Shown here: positions 16,018-23,119 of the stretch, piece by piece
Layout: every line of letters starts with the position of its first letter
Numbering within the stretch: position 1 is the first letter of the stretch
Assembly: GCA_949744505.1 (NCBI GenBank)
Contig: CATJXY010000022.1
Location: forward strand, 1-32,642
From: an uncultured Erysipelotrichaceae bacterium
GTDB taxonomy: Bacteria > Bacillota_I > Bacilli_A > Erysipelotrichales > Erysipelotrichaceae
Reading direction: 5' to 3'
Length of the DNA stretch: 32,642 nucleotides
Translations under genes and position numbers: made by a program
The notes under the pieces: model-generated
What the model saw: the letters and a program-made list of their open reading frames with translations, nothing else
What the model was told of the DNA's origin: nothing
The model's database searches: none

Positions 16018-16108
16018 GAAGCAGTACTCAAGAGGCTGAAGAGGTGCCCCTGCTAAGGGTATAGGTCGGGAAACTGGCGCGAGGGTTCAAATCCCTCCTG
16101 CTTCGCCA
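16018..16108 (+). tRNA. tRNA-Ser (anticodon GCT)
   Basis: A 91-base gene with acceptor arms GAAGCAG (16018-16024) and CTGCTTC (16098-16104), discriminator G and an encoded CCA. The anticodon arm is CCCCTGCTAAGGG, giving GCT, which reads AGC/AGT serine codons. A long variable arm (class II) and GGTTCAAATCC in the T arm support serine. First of three tRNAs in one transcript. Confidence 0.95.
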
Positions 16109-16144
16109 TTTTACTTAAACTTTACCTGTGCAATATAAATTTAC

Positions 16145-16221
16145 GGTCCGTTAGCGAAGTTGGTTATCGCGCCTCCCTGTCACGGAGGAGACCACGGGTT
16201 CGAGTCCCGTACGGACCGCCA
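16145..16221 (+). tRNA. tRNA-Asp (anticodon GTC)
   Basis: A 77-base gene with acceptor arms GGTCCGT (16145-16151) and ACGGACC (16211-16217), discriminator G and encoded CCA. The anticodon arm CTCCCTGTCACGGAG gives GTC. The T arm GGTTCGAGTCC is canonical. Second in the operon. Confidence 0.97.
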
Positions 16222-16231
16222 TTTCTTTTTT

Positions 16232-16305
16232 GCAGGTGTAGTTCAATGGTAGAACACGACCTTGCCAAGGTTGATACGGCAGTTCGATTCTGCTCACCTG
16301 CTCCA
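16232..16305 (+). tRNA. tRNA-Gly (anticodon GCC)
   Basis: A 74-base gene with acceptor arms GCAGGTG (16232-16238) and CACCTGC (16295-16301), discriminator T and encoded CCA. The anticodon arm ACCTTGCCAAGGT gives GCC. The T arm AGTTCGATTCT is canonical. Last in the operon, 24 bases before the terminator hairpin. Confidence 0.97.
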
Positions 16306-16328
16306 TTTATATTAAAATATGAGTAAAT

Positions 16329-16358
16329 AACTGATTCAAAGAATGAATCAGTTTTTTT
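16329..16358 (+). terminator. Terminator of the tRNA operon
   Basis: AACTGATTC and GAATCAGTT form a 9-bp stem (16329-16352), followed by a T-run on the plus strand only. Confidence 0.85.
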
Positions 16359-16375
16359 GTCTTTAAAATATTTTA

Positions 16376-16825
16376 TTATTTCTTGCTTTTCCATACCTGA
16401 TATAAGATATCTTTTAATACTAACATAGCATCAAGATCATTATAATCATATCTCTTTTGTAAACTATCCAATAATTCTCGAATCCGAGTAGCATACTGCT
16501 CAATCTTAACCTCTTTTTGATATGTCAATAATATCGGATATTTTTTCCCCCATGCATTTGTCCAATCGATTTTTTGTTCAACTTCATCCTTTGTTTTTTC
16601 TATAATCTGTTCAATTTCTTTTACATCCATATCAAAATCGATCAGTTCATCCAAAGTTAAATGATATAAATTAGATAATCTTTTGGATTGCTGTATATCA
16701 GGGAGTGTTTCATCAAGCTCCCATTTTGAAATCGTTTGCCTGCTAACACCCAATTTTTCCGCCACTTCTTCTTGTGACATTCCATTCTTTTTTCTTGCAT
16801 TAAAAAGACTATTTCCTAAACTCAT
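16376..16825 (-). CDS. XRE-family transcriptional regulator
   Basis: A 149-residue Cro/CI-type regulator. Residues about 5-60 form the helix-turn-helix (LFNARKKNGMSQEEVAEKLG then VSRQTISKWELDETLPDIQQ), the commonest Firmicutes XRE pattern. The remaining 90 residues are helical and charged, without a recognised effector domain; they may mediate dimerisation. ATG at 16825 has AGGAGGG upstream, and a TATAAT (minus strand, near 16860) may serve as -10. It stands alone, convergent with the tRNA operon and downstream of the aspartate kinase terminator. Target genes unknown. Confidence 0.9.
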   Translation of the reverse strand: MSLGNSLFNARKKNGMSQEEVAEKLGVSRQTISKWELDETLPDIQQSKRLSNLYHLTLDELIDFDMDVKEIEQIIEKTKDEVEQKIDWTNAWGKKYPILLTYQKEVKIEQYATRIRELLDSLQKRYDYNDLDAMLVLKDILYQVWKSKK

Positions 16826-16937
16826 AACTGTTCCCTCCTATACTTTATTTACCATAATTATAGATAATAGCCAAATAAAAATCTATCAATTAAATTTTGC
16901 AATTTCGCACGATTGTTTAACACTTTACAAAACTATA

Positions 16938-16983
16938 TTAAAAAACTTGTTTTATTACATCCTATAAATGCAACCAACAAGTT
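16938..16983 (-). terminator. Probable terminator of the aspartate kinase gene
   Basis: On the minus strand AACTTGT pairs with ACAAGTT (outer stem) and GTTGCAT with ATGTAAT (inner stem, with G-T pairs) around TTATAGG, followed by TTTTTTAAT. It lies about 140 bases after the kinase stop. The rest of the 295-base gap (16826-17120) holds only AT-rich sequence. Confidence 0.55.
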
Positions 16984-17120
16984 ATTCTATCAACTAACAT
17001 TTTATAAAATACAATTATCCTGTATGTAAATAGCTAAAATCATTGGTCAAACCAAATGATATCAACTATTTATATTATTATACAAAAAGAAATTTTCACG
17101 AAATCCCTTTATTATGAACA

Positions 17121-17888
17121 TCACTTGCAAATAAGACATTTTCCATTAAGTTCCTCTTTATTACAAATAAGTGTTCCGACACTGGTACTCCATGTACTTT
17201 TTACCCATGCTTTAATTTGATGCTGCTTTGCCCATAAGATACTTTTTTCATTCATTACTTTAGCACCATAATAAATCAAACCGAGAAGTTCATCATAATC
17301 AATAACAGCATATTTTTTTGCGTCCGGATTTTTCCTTGGATCCTTTGTATAAACACCGTCTACATCAGAATAAATGAAAACTTCATCCAACCCAAGTTCG
17401 GTGGCCACTAGCATCGCAGTTAAATCACTTCCGCCTCTTCCAAGAGTTGTCACTCTTTTTTCACGGTCCATTCCTTGAAAGCCCGGAACAATGACAATAT
17501 CATGTTGCTTATTCATTTCAATAAGATAAGTTGGATCCAATCCGATTACATTTGCCTTTTGCCAAGTTGAATCCGTAATGATTCCACACTGTTCTGCCGT
17601 CAAAATTACTGCATCTAGTCCTTTTTTCTTCAGAAGCGATCCAAGAACAATCGCACTAATCGTTTCTCCAAGAGAAATTAAGCGATCTTTATCTTGTCCA
17701 TCTATATCCTGTGCCAAAGATAATAAAGTATCTGTCGCATACGGACTTGGCGCTCTTCCCATTGCCGAAACAACAACAACCACTTTATTCCCTTGATCAA
17801 GAAATTCCTTTAATCGATAATAAACATACTCTCTGCTTTCTTCATCACTTACAGATGTTCCACCAAACTTTGCAACAATTGTTTTCAA
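17121..17888 (-). CDS. Aspartate kinase lacking ACT domains
   Basis: A 255-residue amino-acid kinase that should phosphorylate aspartate, first step to lysine, threonine, methionine and diaminopimelate. KFGGTSV at the N-terminus binds the phosphate, LGRGGSDLTAML and IYSDVDGVYTKDPR are aspartokinase signatures, and YGAKVMNEKSILWA follows. Ordinary aspartokinases have about 400-450 residues with two C-terminal ACT domains for feedback control; this one stops after the catalytic domain, ending in a Cys-containing tail. I prefer TTG at 17888 (MKTIVAKFGGTSV) with GAGGTGA upstream; a GTG at 17897 is too close to that site. A hairpin covers this start region. It lies 70 bases after gdhA. A related amino-acid kinase with another substrate is possible but less likely given the signatures. 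Confidence 0.85.
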   Translation of the reverse strand: MKTIVAKFGGTSVSDEESREYVYYRLKEFLDQGNKVVVVVSAMGRAPSPYATDTLLSLAQDIDGQDKDRLISLGETISAIVLGSLLKKKGLDAVILTAEQCGIITDSTWQKANVIGLDPTYLIEMNKQHDIVIVPGFQGMDREKRVTTLGRGGSDLTAMLVATELGLDEVFIYSDVDGVYTKDPRKNPDAKKYAVIDYDELLGLIYYGAKVMNEKSILWAKQHQIKAWVKSTWSTSVGTLICNKEELNGKCLICK

Positions 17889-17930
17889 GATGCTCACCTC
17901 TTTATCTAATGTTAAGATATGAGCATCTTG
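17886..17930 (-). promoter_or_regulatory. Hairpin covering the aspartate kinase start
   Basis: A perfect 11-bp inverted repeat: CAAGATGCTCA (minus strand 17930-17920) and TGAGCATCTTG (17896-17886), with a 23-base loop. The 3' arm contains the end of the ribosome binding site region and the proposed TTG start codon. No T-run follows, so it is not a plain terminator for gdhA. It could limit translation of the kinase. Confidence 0.5.
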
Positions 17931-17958
17931 AATTTATTCTTGTTTGATTGCCCAGTTA

Positions 17959-19296
17959 TTAAAAAATTCCTTGTGCGATCATAGCATCTATCACTTTTTG
18001 CATTCCCGCGATATTCGCTGCCGCAACATAATTTTTACGATCCAGTCCATACTCATCCATTGCCTTTTGACATTGTTTATGAATCGAAACCATAATATCA
18101 TGAAGACGCTGATCAACTTCCTCAAAAGACCAACTTAAACGCAGACTGTTTTGACTCATCTCAAGACCGGAAGTAGCCACTCCTCCGGCATTTGCAGCCT
18201 TTCCCGGTGCAAACAGAATTCCATTTTTGAGATATTCTTCAATTGCTTCATTATCATCAGGCATATTCGCTCCTTCTGCAACGGCAATCACACCATTCTT
18301 TATTAATCTTTTCGCGCGTTCACCATTAATCTCATTTTGTGTTCCACATGGCAAAGCAATATCACACTTTACATCTACATCATAAACTGACCCCTCTTTA
18401 TAAAGTCCATGACCACAAAGAGTCGGATATTCTTTTAAAGAGCCTCTTCTATTTTCCTTAATTTCTTTGACCGCTTCTAAATCCAATTCTTCATCTAAAA
18501 TATATCCTTTAGAATCACTCATACCGATAACCTTCATGCCACATTGCATTGCTTTTTCAGCAGCATAAATAGCTACATTTCCACTACCGGAAACTAAAAC
18601 TCTTTTTCCTTCTCTTGCAATATGCTGGGCTTCTAACATTTCATTTAAGAAATAGATCAATCCATATCCTGTTGCTTCTTTTCTTGCTAACGATCCACCA
18701 TAACCGATTCCTTTTCCGGTTAAAACACCTCTTTCCGCACAGTTACGAATACGAAGATACATTCCATATAAATAGCCGATTTCACGACCACCAACACCCA
18801 TATCTCCGGCCGGAACATCCTCATCCGGTCCAATATAGCGATTCAATTCCAACATAAAACTTTGACAGAATCGCATGACTTCCATATCAGATTTTCCTTT
18901 CGGATCAAAGTCACTTCCTCCTTTTGCGCCCCCCATCGGAAGAGTTGTCAAAGCATTTTTAAATACTTGCTCAAATCCCAAAAAACGAAGTGTATCCATA
19001 TTAACGGATGGATGAAAGCGTAATCCCCCTTTATAAGGACCTAATACATGGTTGTATTGAACTCTAAATCCACGATTGACATGTGTCACACCATGATCAT
19101 CTACCCAAGGAACTTTAAATTGAATAATTCGATCCGGTTCAATCAATCGCTCTAAAATACCCATCTTTTCATATTCGGGATGTTTATCAAAAATCATTTG
19201 AGTTGAACCCAATACTTCATGCAGAGCCTGCAAAAATACAGGCATGTCAGAATCTTTCTTCTTTACTTCTTCTTCAATTCTTTCACAATAGTTCAT
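17959..19296 (-). CDS. gdhA: NADP-type glutamate dehydrogenase
   Basis: A 445-residue hexameric-type glutamate dehydrogenase that interconverts 2-oxoglutarate plus ammonia and glutamate. Key stretches: RVQYNHVLGPYKGGLRFHP (substrate-binding Lys), MGGAKGGSDFDPKGKSD (catalytic Lys region), then PAGDMGVGGREIGYL. The nucleotide fold has VLVSGSGNVAIYAAEKA. SDSKGYILD follows the second strand, a pattern found in NADPH-preferring bacterial enzymes. ANAGGVATSGLEMSQNS is close to the C-terminus. Length is normal. GAGGGT stands before the ATG at 19296. The deoD hairpin is immediately upstream; no promoter of its own is certain. Confidence 0.96.
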   Translation of the reverse strand: MNYCERIEEEVKKKDSDMPVFLQALHEVLGSTQMIFDKHPEYEKMGILERLIEPDRIIQFKVPWVDDHGVTHVNRGFRVQYNHVLGPYKGGLRFHPSVNMDTLRFLGFEQVFKNALTTLPMGGAKGGSDFDPKGKSDMEVMRFCQSFMLELNRYIGPDEDVPAGDMGVGGREIGYLYGMYLRIRNCAERGVLTGKGIGYGGSLARKEATGYGLIYFLNEMLEAQHIAREGKRVLVSGSGNVAIYAAEKAMQCGMKVIGMSDSKGYILDEELDLEAVKEIKENRRGSLKEYPTLCGHGLYKEGSVYDVDVKCDIALPCGTQNEINGERAKRLIKNGVIAVAEGANMPDDNEAIEEYLKNGILFAPGKAANAGGVATSGLEMSQNSLRLSWSFEEVDQRLHDIMVSIHKQCQKAMDEYGLDRKNYVAAANIAGMQKVIDAMIAQGIF

Positions 19297-19324
19297 AGTT
19301 TTACCCTCATTTCTATACTATGTC

Positions 19325-19348
19325 AAAAGAGAGCTTTCGCCCTCTTTT
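19325..19348 (-). terminator. GNRA-capped hairpin after deoD
   Basis: A 10-bp stem (AAAAGAGGGC paired to GCTCTCTTTT, one G-T) capped by GAAA, overlapping the deoD stop. Only a short T-run follows (TTTT, then GACA), so some read-through into gdhA is possible. Confidence 0.6.
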
Positions 19349-20055
19349 TAGTATTTTGCATTTAAAGCAACTTCCATCATTTTTGTAAAAGAAGTTTGTC
19401 TTTCTTCAGCTGTAGTAACAGAATCTTCAACAAATGAATCTGAGATTGTCAAAAGACAAGCTGCATTTTTACCTAAAATTTTAGCATAATGGAACAACGC
19501 AAAGCTTTCCATTTCTACGCAGCCACAACCTTTTGCGCGGACTTGATCCAAGTATTCCTCTCCTAAATGATTATAAAAAACATCACTTGAATGAACACGT
19601 GTATGATGAAGTTTAATTCCCAATTCATCAGCAGAAGCCTGAAGTTTTTCTTTCAAAACTTCACTTGGATAAGTTACATCTTTATCATATCCATCAACCA
19701 TTTTTGCGAATGAAGATTCTGAAAATGCACTGTCACAGAACACTACATCATAAATCTTTAAGTCTTTAATGTAACTTCCCGCAGAACCAATTCGAATAAT
19801 ATTTTCAACATCATATTGAGTGAATAACTCATAACTGTAAATACCGATACTCGGCATTCCCATACCTGATCCCATTACTGAAATTTCTCTGCCTTTGTAT
19901 GTTCCTGTAAATCCGAGCATTCCGCGAACAGTATTAAATTGAACCGGATTTTCCAAAAATGTCTCGGCAATAAATTTAGCACGTAGCGGATCTCCCGGCA
20001 TGAGTACTGTTTTTGCAATCATTCCTTTTTCTGCACTATTATGTGGTGTTGCCAT
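19348..20055 (-). CDS. deoD: Purine nucleoside phosphorylase DeoD
   Basis: A 235-residue trimeric/hexameric-type purine nucleoside phosphorylase that splits purine (deoxy)ribonucleosides with phosphate to free base and sugar-1-phosphate. It opens MATPHNSAEKGMIAKTVLMP with the phosphate loop GDPLRAKFIA at 21-30. GSGMGMPSIGIYSYELF and IRIGSAGS are the signature, and EMESFALFHYAK carries the ribose-binding Met/Glu. ISDS near the C-terminus holds the catalytic Asp. Length is exactly typical. GGAGG stands seven bases before the ATG. It has its own promoter right after the second mgtE gene. Confidence 0.97.
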   Translation of the reverse strand: MATPHNSAEKGMIAKTVLMPGDPLRAKFIAETFLENPVQFNTVRGMLGFTGTYKGREISVMGSGMGMPSIGIYSYELFTQYDVENIIRIGSAGSYIKDLKIYDVVFCDSAFSESSFAKMVDGYDKDVTYPSEVLKEKLQASADELGIKLHHTRVHSSDVFYNHLGEEYLDQVRAKGCGCVEMESFALFHYAKILGKNAACLLTISDSFVEDSVTTAEERQTSFTKMMEVALNAKY

Positions 20056-20082
20056 ATCTATACCTCCGTTTTTATAGCATTA

Positions 20083-20112
20083 ATTATATCATAAACAAAT
20101 CTATGCTGCCAA
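20083..20112 (-). promoter_or_regulatory. Promoter of deoD
   Basis: TTGGCA (minus strand 20112-20107), an 18-base spacer and TATAAT (20088-20083), with TG upstream of the -10 giving an extended form. It starts only four bases after the mgtE stop. Confidence 0.75.
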
Positions 20113-20115
20113 GTT

Positions 20116-21468
20116 TTAATGCAACAGAGTTATTGCCAAATTAAAATAAATAACCAGTGTCAACGCATCAGATATCGTTGTAATAACAGGGGAAGCAACC
20201 GCCGCCGGATCTTGTTTGATCAATAAGGTCAAAAGTGGCAATAATCCCCCCACAATCTTTGAAACTATAATCGTAAAAAATAAAGTAATCGATACAATCA
20301 AAGCAACTTGCAATCTGGCTTGAGTAAAAATAAGAATTCGTAGTGTATTTACAATTAATAAAACAGCTCCGCAAAAGCATGCAACTTGTAATTCTTTAAA
20401 GAAGACTTTAAAAAAATCTTTCATCCCCAATCCATCAACTGAAATTCCGCGAATTACCATTGTACTGGCTTGACTTCCCGCGTTTCCGCCACTTCCCATA
20501 AGCATCGGAATAAAGCTTGTCAGAATCGGAGAAACTGCCAAAGCATCTTCGAATCCGGCAATGATTCCACCGGTAAAAGTAGCAGAAATCATCAAAATCA
20601 ATAACCACGGCAAGCGACTCTTAACAATTTCAAGCACACTTGATTCCATGTAAGAACCTTCAATCGGAGCAACCGCATTCATCTTGTGAATATCTTCGGT
20701 AACCTCTTCTTCCATAACATCCAAAATATCATCTACAGTAATAATTCCAACAAGACAATGATCGTCATTCACAACCGGAACAACAGTAATATCATATTTT
20801 TGAATGATTCTTGCAACTTCTTCTTGGTCATCATCTGTCTTAACATAAACCACATCTTCGTCAATAAGATCTGCAATCTTCGCATCACTGTCCTCAAAAA
20901 GAATTTCTTTCAATGCAATCTCACCGATCAATCGACGTTTAGAAGAAACAACGTAACAATGGTTAATGGTTTCTGCCACTTTTCCTTGAGCCTTTATTTT
21001 ATCAATAGCATCCATCACTGTATCAGTTTCATTTAACTCTACATATTCCGTTGTCAAAATGGATCCGGCTGTATTTTCTTTAAAACTTAAAAGGAAATTA
21101 ATATCCTGTCTTGTCTGGGCTGAAGCAGCGCTTAAAACTATTTTAGCAACGTTGCTTGGCATTTCTTCAATAAAGTCCACCATGTCATCATCCATCAAGT
21201 TATCCAATAATTCTCGAATCTGTGGACTTGTCAATGTTTGAATAAGCTTCTCTTGAACATCTGCATCTAAATATGTAAATAAATCCGCAGAACTTTTCTT
21301 TTTCAAAACTTTCATCATCACCACGATCCAATCGATCGGAGCCTCATTGATTACTTCAGCCAAATCAACAATATTATATTCTTCAAAGTATTCTCGTAAC
21401 ATTTTATAGTCTTTTTTATTCAAAACATCCGCTATCATTTCATAGGTAATTTCATCAATTTTTATCAT
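20116..21468 (-). CDS. mgtE: MgtE-type magnesium transporter, second copy
   Basis: A 450-residue magnesium channel/transporter. The N-terminal helical MgtE_N domain (1-130) contains LLDNLMDDDMVDFIEEMPSN. Two CBS domains follow (about 135-255; ILTTEYVELNETDTVMDAID and ITVDDILDVMEEEVTED). The membrane domain (about 285-450) has about five helices, with GSGGNAGSQASTMVIRGI, the pore signature. Cytoplasmic domains of MgtE close the pore when magnesium is high. ATG at 21468 is preferred over TTG at 21474, since AGGAGG lies eight bases before it. It is six bases after the first copy's frame and clearly a paralogue of it (same 450-residue length). Paralogues may differ in ion preference. Confidence 0.93.
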   Translation of the reverse strand: MIKIDEITYEMIADVLNKKDYKMLREYFEEYNIVDLAEVINEAPIDWIVVMMKVLKKKSSADLFTYLDADVQEKLIQTLTSPQIRELLDNLMDDDMVDFIEEMPSNVAKIVLSAASAQTRQDINFLLSFKENTAGSILTTEYVELNETDTVMDAIDKIKAQGKVAETINHCYVVSSKRRLIGEIALKEILFEDSDAKIADLIDEDVVYVKTDDDQEEVARIIQKYDITVVPVVNDDHCLVGIITVDDILDVMEEEVTEDIHKMNAVAPIEGSYMESSVLEIVKSRLPWLLILMISATFTGGIIAGFEDALAVSPILTSFIPMLMGSGGNAGSQASTMVIRGISVDGLGMKDFFKVFFKELQVACFCGAVLLIVNTLRILIFTQARLQVALIVSITLFFTIIVSKIVGGLLPLLTLLIKQDPAAVASPVITTISDALTLVIYFNLAITLLH

Positions 21469-21480
21469 ATTCAAAACCTC

Positions 21481-22833
21481 CTATAAAAGTAAAAGCTTTA
21501 CCAAAGCAAAATATACGGTCAATGACACACCATCTACGATCGTGTTGATCAAAGGTGAAGCCAAAACAGCAGGATCCAGTTTTAAATAAGTTGCAAGAAT
21601 AGGTAATAACCCCCCAACTAATTTAGCACATACGAGAACAATCAAAATCGTTAATGAAGAGACAAAAGCCATCATGAATGAAATATCACTCATGAAAAGA
21701 ATAATTCGAATCATATTAACCAAAAACAAAACCACTCCGCAAAGCAAAGCAATTCTAAATTCTTTATATAAAATCTTAAAAAAGTCTTTCATTCCCAAAT
21801 TATCAACAACAATACCACGAATCACCATAGCAGATGCTTGTGACCCGGCATTTCCGGCTGTATCCATAAGCATGGGTACAAAAATAGATAGAGCCGGTAA
21901 CATCATTAAAATATCTTCATTCGCTGTAAGAATTGCTCCTGAAATCGTAGCAGAAAGCATTAGAATTAAAAGCCACGGCAAACGACTCATTGCGATTTTA
22001 AATGAATTAGTTTTTAAATATGGCTCTTCAATCGGATTGATACCCGCCATCTTATGAATATCTTCTGTTGCTTCATCTTCCAAAACGTCCAAAACATCAT
22101 CCGAAGTAATAACCCCTACCAACTTTTGACTTTCATCCACAACCGGAATCATAGAAAAATCATACTTTTGCATCTCATGAATCGCCTCTTCTTGATCATC
22201 CGTCGTCTTCACATAGATAATATCTTCTTCCATGACATCTTTTAATAAAGAATTTTTCGGTGCAAATAAAATATCACGCATAGACATTGCCCCATGCAAC
22301 TTATTCTTTTGATCGATCATATAACAATATGAGATCGATTCAGCAATCTCCCGTTGTTTTTTAATTGCTTCCATTGCTTGAGTTACCGTTAAATTTTCAT
22401 CAAGCTTTACATAGTTAGTAGTCATAATCGAACCACAAGAATTCTCCTTATAACTCAATAACATATTGATTTCTTTGCGTTGTTGAGCAGAAACAGACTT
22501 TAAAATCTTTGTCACAATTTCTTCCGGCATTTCTTCAACAAAATCAGCAAGGTCATCCGTATATAAATTATCCAAAATCCCTTTTATTTCCGATCCTGTT
22601 AAAATCTCGATCAATCTTTCTTGATGTTCTAAGGAAAGATAAGAAAAAAGTTCACCGGAATACTCTTTTGTGAGCACTCTAAAAACATATACAGCTTCTT
22701 CGATGGATAATTCTTCAACCATTAAGGCTAAATCGACAATATTATGTTCCTCAAATACTTCACGTAGATGCTGAATATTTTTTCCTTCAATGATTCTAGC
22801 AAGTTCTTCAAAATTGAAATCTTTTTGTTCCAT
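21481..22833 (-). CDS. mgtE: MgtE-type magnesium transporter, first copy
   Basis: A 450-residue MgtE, first of a tandem pair. MgtE_N has ILDNLYTDDLADFVEEMPEE, the CBS pair has SIMTTNYVKLDENLTVTQAM and ITSDDVLDVLEDEATEDIHK, and the membrane domain has MDTAGNAGSQASAMVIRGIV. Here the pore signature reads D-T-A-G-N-A-G-S where the partner has G-S-G-G-N-A-G-S, so the two may not be redundant. ATG at 22833 has AAAGGAGA directly upstream; an ATG at 22848 encodes that site and is rejected. The gene is preceded by a promoter with palindrome and a possible leader peptide. The downstream copy's ribosome binding site overlaps this gene's stop. Confidence 0.93.
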   Translation of the reverse strand: MEQKDFNFEELARIIEGKNIQHLREVFEEHNIVDLALMVEELSIEEAVYVFRVLTKEYSGELFSYLSLEHQERLIEILTGSEIKGILDNLYTDDLADFVEEMPEEIVTKILKSVSAQQRKEINMLLSYKENSCGSIMTTNYVKLDENLTVTQAMEAIKKQREIAESISYCYMIDQKNKLHGAMSMRDILFAPKNSLLKDVMEEDIIYVKTTDDQEEAIHEMQKYDFSMIPVVDESQKLVGVITSDDVLDVLEDEATEDIHKMAGINPIEEPYLKTNSFKIAMSRLPWLLILMLSATISGAILTANEDILMMLPALSIFVPMLMDTAGNAGSQASAMVIRGIVVDNLGMKDFFKILYKEFRIALLCGVVLFLVNMIRIILFMSDISFMMAFVSSLTILIVLVCAKLVGGLLPILATYLKLDPAVLASPLINTIVDGVSLTVYFALVKLLLL

Positions 22834-22853
22834 AAGTTCTCCTTTCATAATAT

Positions 22854-22940
22854 TTAATCAGAAGAACACAAAAAAACCTCACTCGTAATAATAGTGTTCA
22901 TCTGACTAGTAATGATTAAACTGTCCGGATGTATATCCAC
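22854..22940 (-). CDS. Possible mgtE leader peptide (28 codons)
   Basis: A short reading frame in the mgtE leader: GTG at 22940, stop TAA at 22856-22854, encoding 28 residues beginning VDIHPDSLIITSQ and ending VFLCSSD. AGAGAGGTGA lies about seven bases before the GTG, a good site, and it would begin within about 20 bases of the predicted transcript start. A weak stem (CACT/AGTG) with a 7-T run falls in its last third. The ATG at 22964 overlaps the -10 and cannot be used. Coding status is not proven. Confidence 0.35.
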   Translation of the reverse strand: MDIHPDSLIITSQMNTIITSEVFLCSSD

Positions 22941-22962
22941 TACTATCACCTCTCTTTTTTTC

Positions 22963-22992
22963 ATTATATCACTTTCTCAAATTGAGAAACAA
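22963..22992 (-). promoter_or_regulatory. Promoter of the mgtE pair
   Basis: On the minus strand TTGTTT (22992-22987), an 18-base spacer and TATAAT (22968-22963), with TG before the -10 (TGATATAAT). A perfect palindrome covers most of the -35/spacer. Confidence 0.65.
22973..22989. promoter_or_regulatory. Palindromic candidate operator in the mgtE promoter
   Basis: TTTCTCAAATTGAGAAA is a perfect 8-bp inverted repeat around a single A. It lies between the -35 and -10 boxes of the mgtE promoter, where a bound protein would block polymerase. The recognising regulator is not known. Confidence 0.5.
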
Positions 22993-23002
22993 GATAAATA
23001 AA

Positions 23003-23036
23003 AAAAGATTTTCCAATCATAATCAGAAAATCTTTT
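23003..23036 (-). terminator. Terminator of the surface protein gene
   Basis: AAAAGATTTTC (23003-23013) and GAAAATCTTTT (23026-23036) form an 11-bp stem with a 12-base loop, with a long T-run on the minus strand. It lies about 85 bases after the stop at 23120. Confidence 0.8.
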
Positions 23037-23119
23037 ATTAAAAGATCTTATTAAGAAATTAATCATTCTTTTTCCACAAATACATAGAATCGAATTCCAC
23101 ATTCTTACTAAGATACTAC

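Noticed and set aside
16164-16394. 76-codon reading frame on the minus strand
   Set aside because: It lies antisense over tRNA-Asp, tRNA-Gly and their terminator; such frames are typical shadows of tRNA genes.
17038-17061. Imperfect hairpin ATCATTGGT/ACCAAATGAT after the aspartate kinase
   Set aside because: Bulged stem with no proper T-run; the hairpin at 16938-16983 fits a terminator better.
17886-17958. Lysine riboswitch or T-box before the aspartate kinase
   Set aside because: Only about 70 bases lie between gdhA and the start, and no T-box or L-box conserved sequence is seen.
19298-19326. TTGACA-17-TAAAAC promoter for gdhA
   Set aside because: The -10 would abut the ATG, so the transcript would begin inside the gene without the ribosome binding site.
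22834-22992. M-box (magnesium) riboswitch before mgtE
   Set aside because: The leader is only about 125 bases and lacks the conserved M-box stems; the M-box needs about 160 bases or more.
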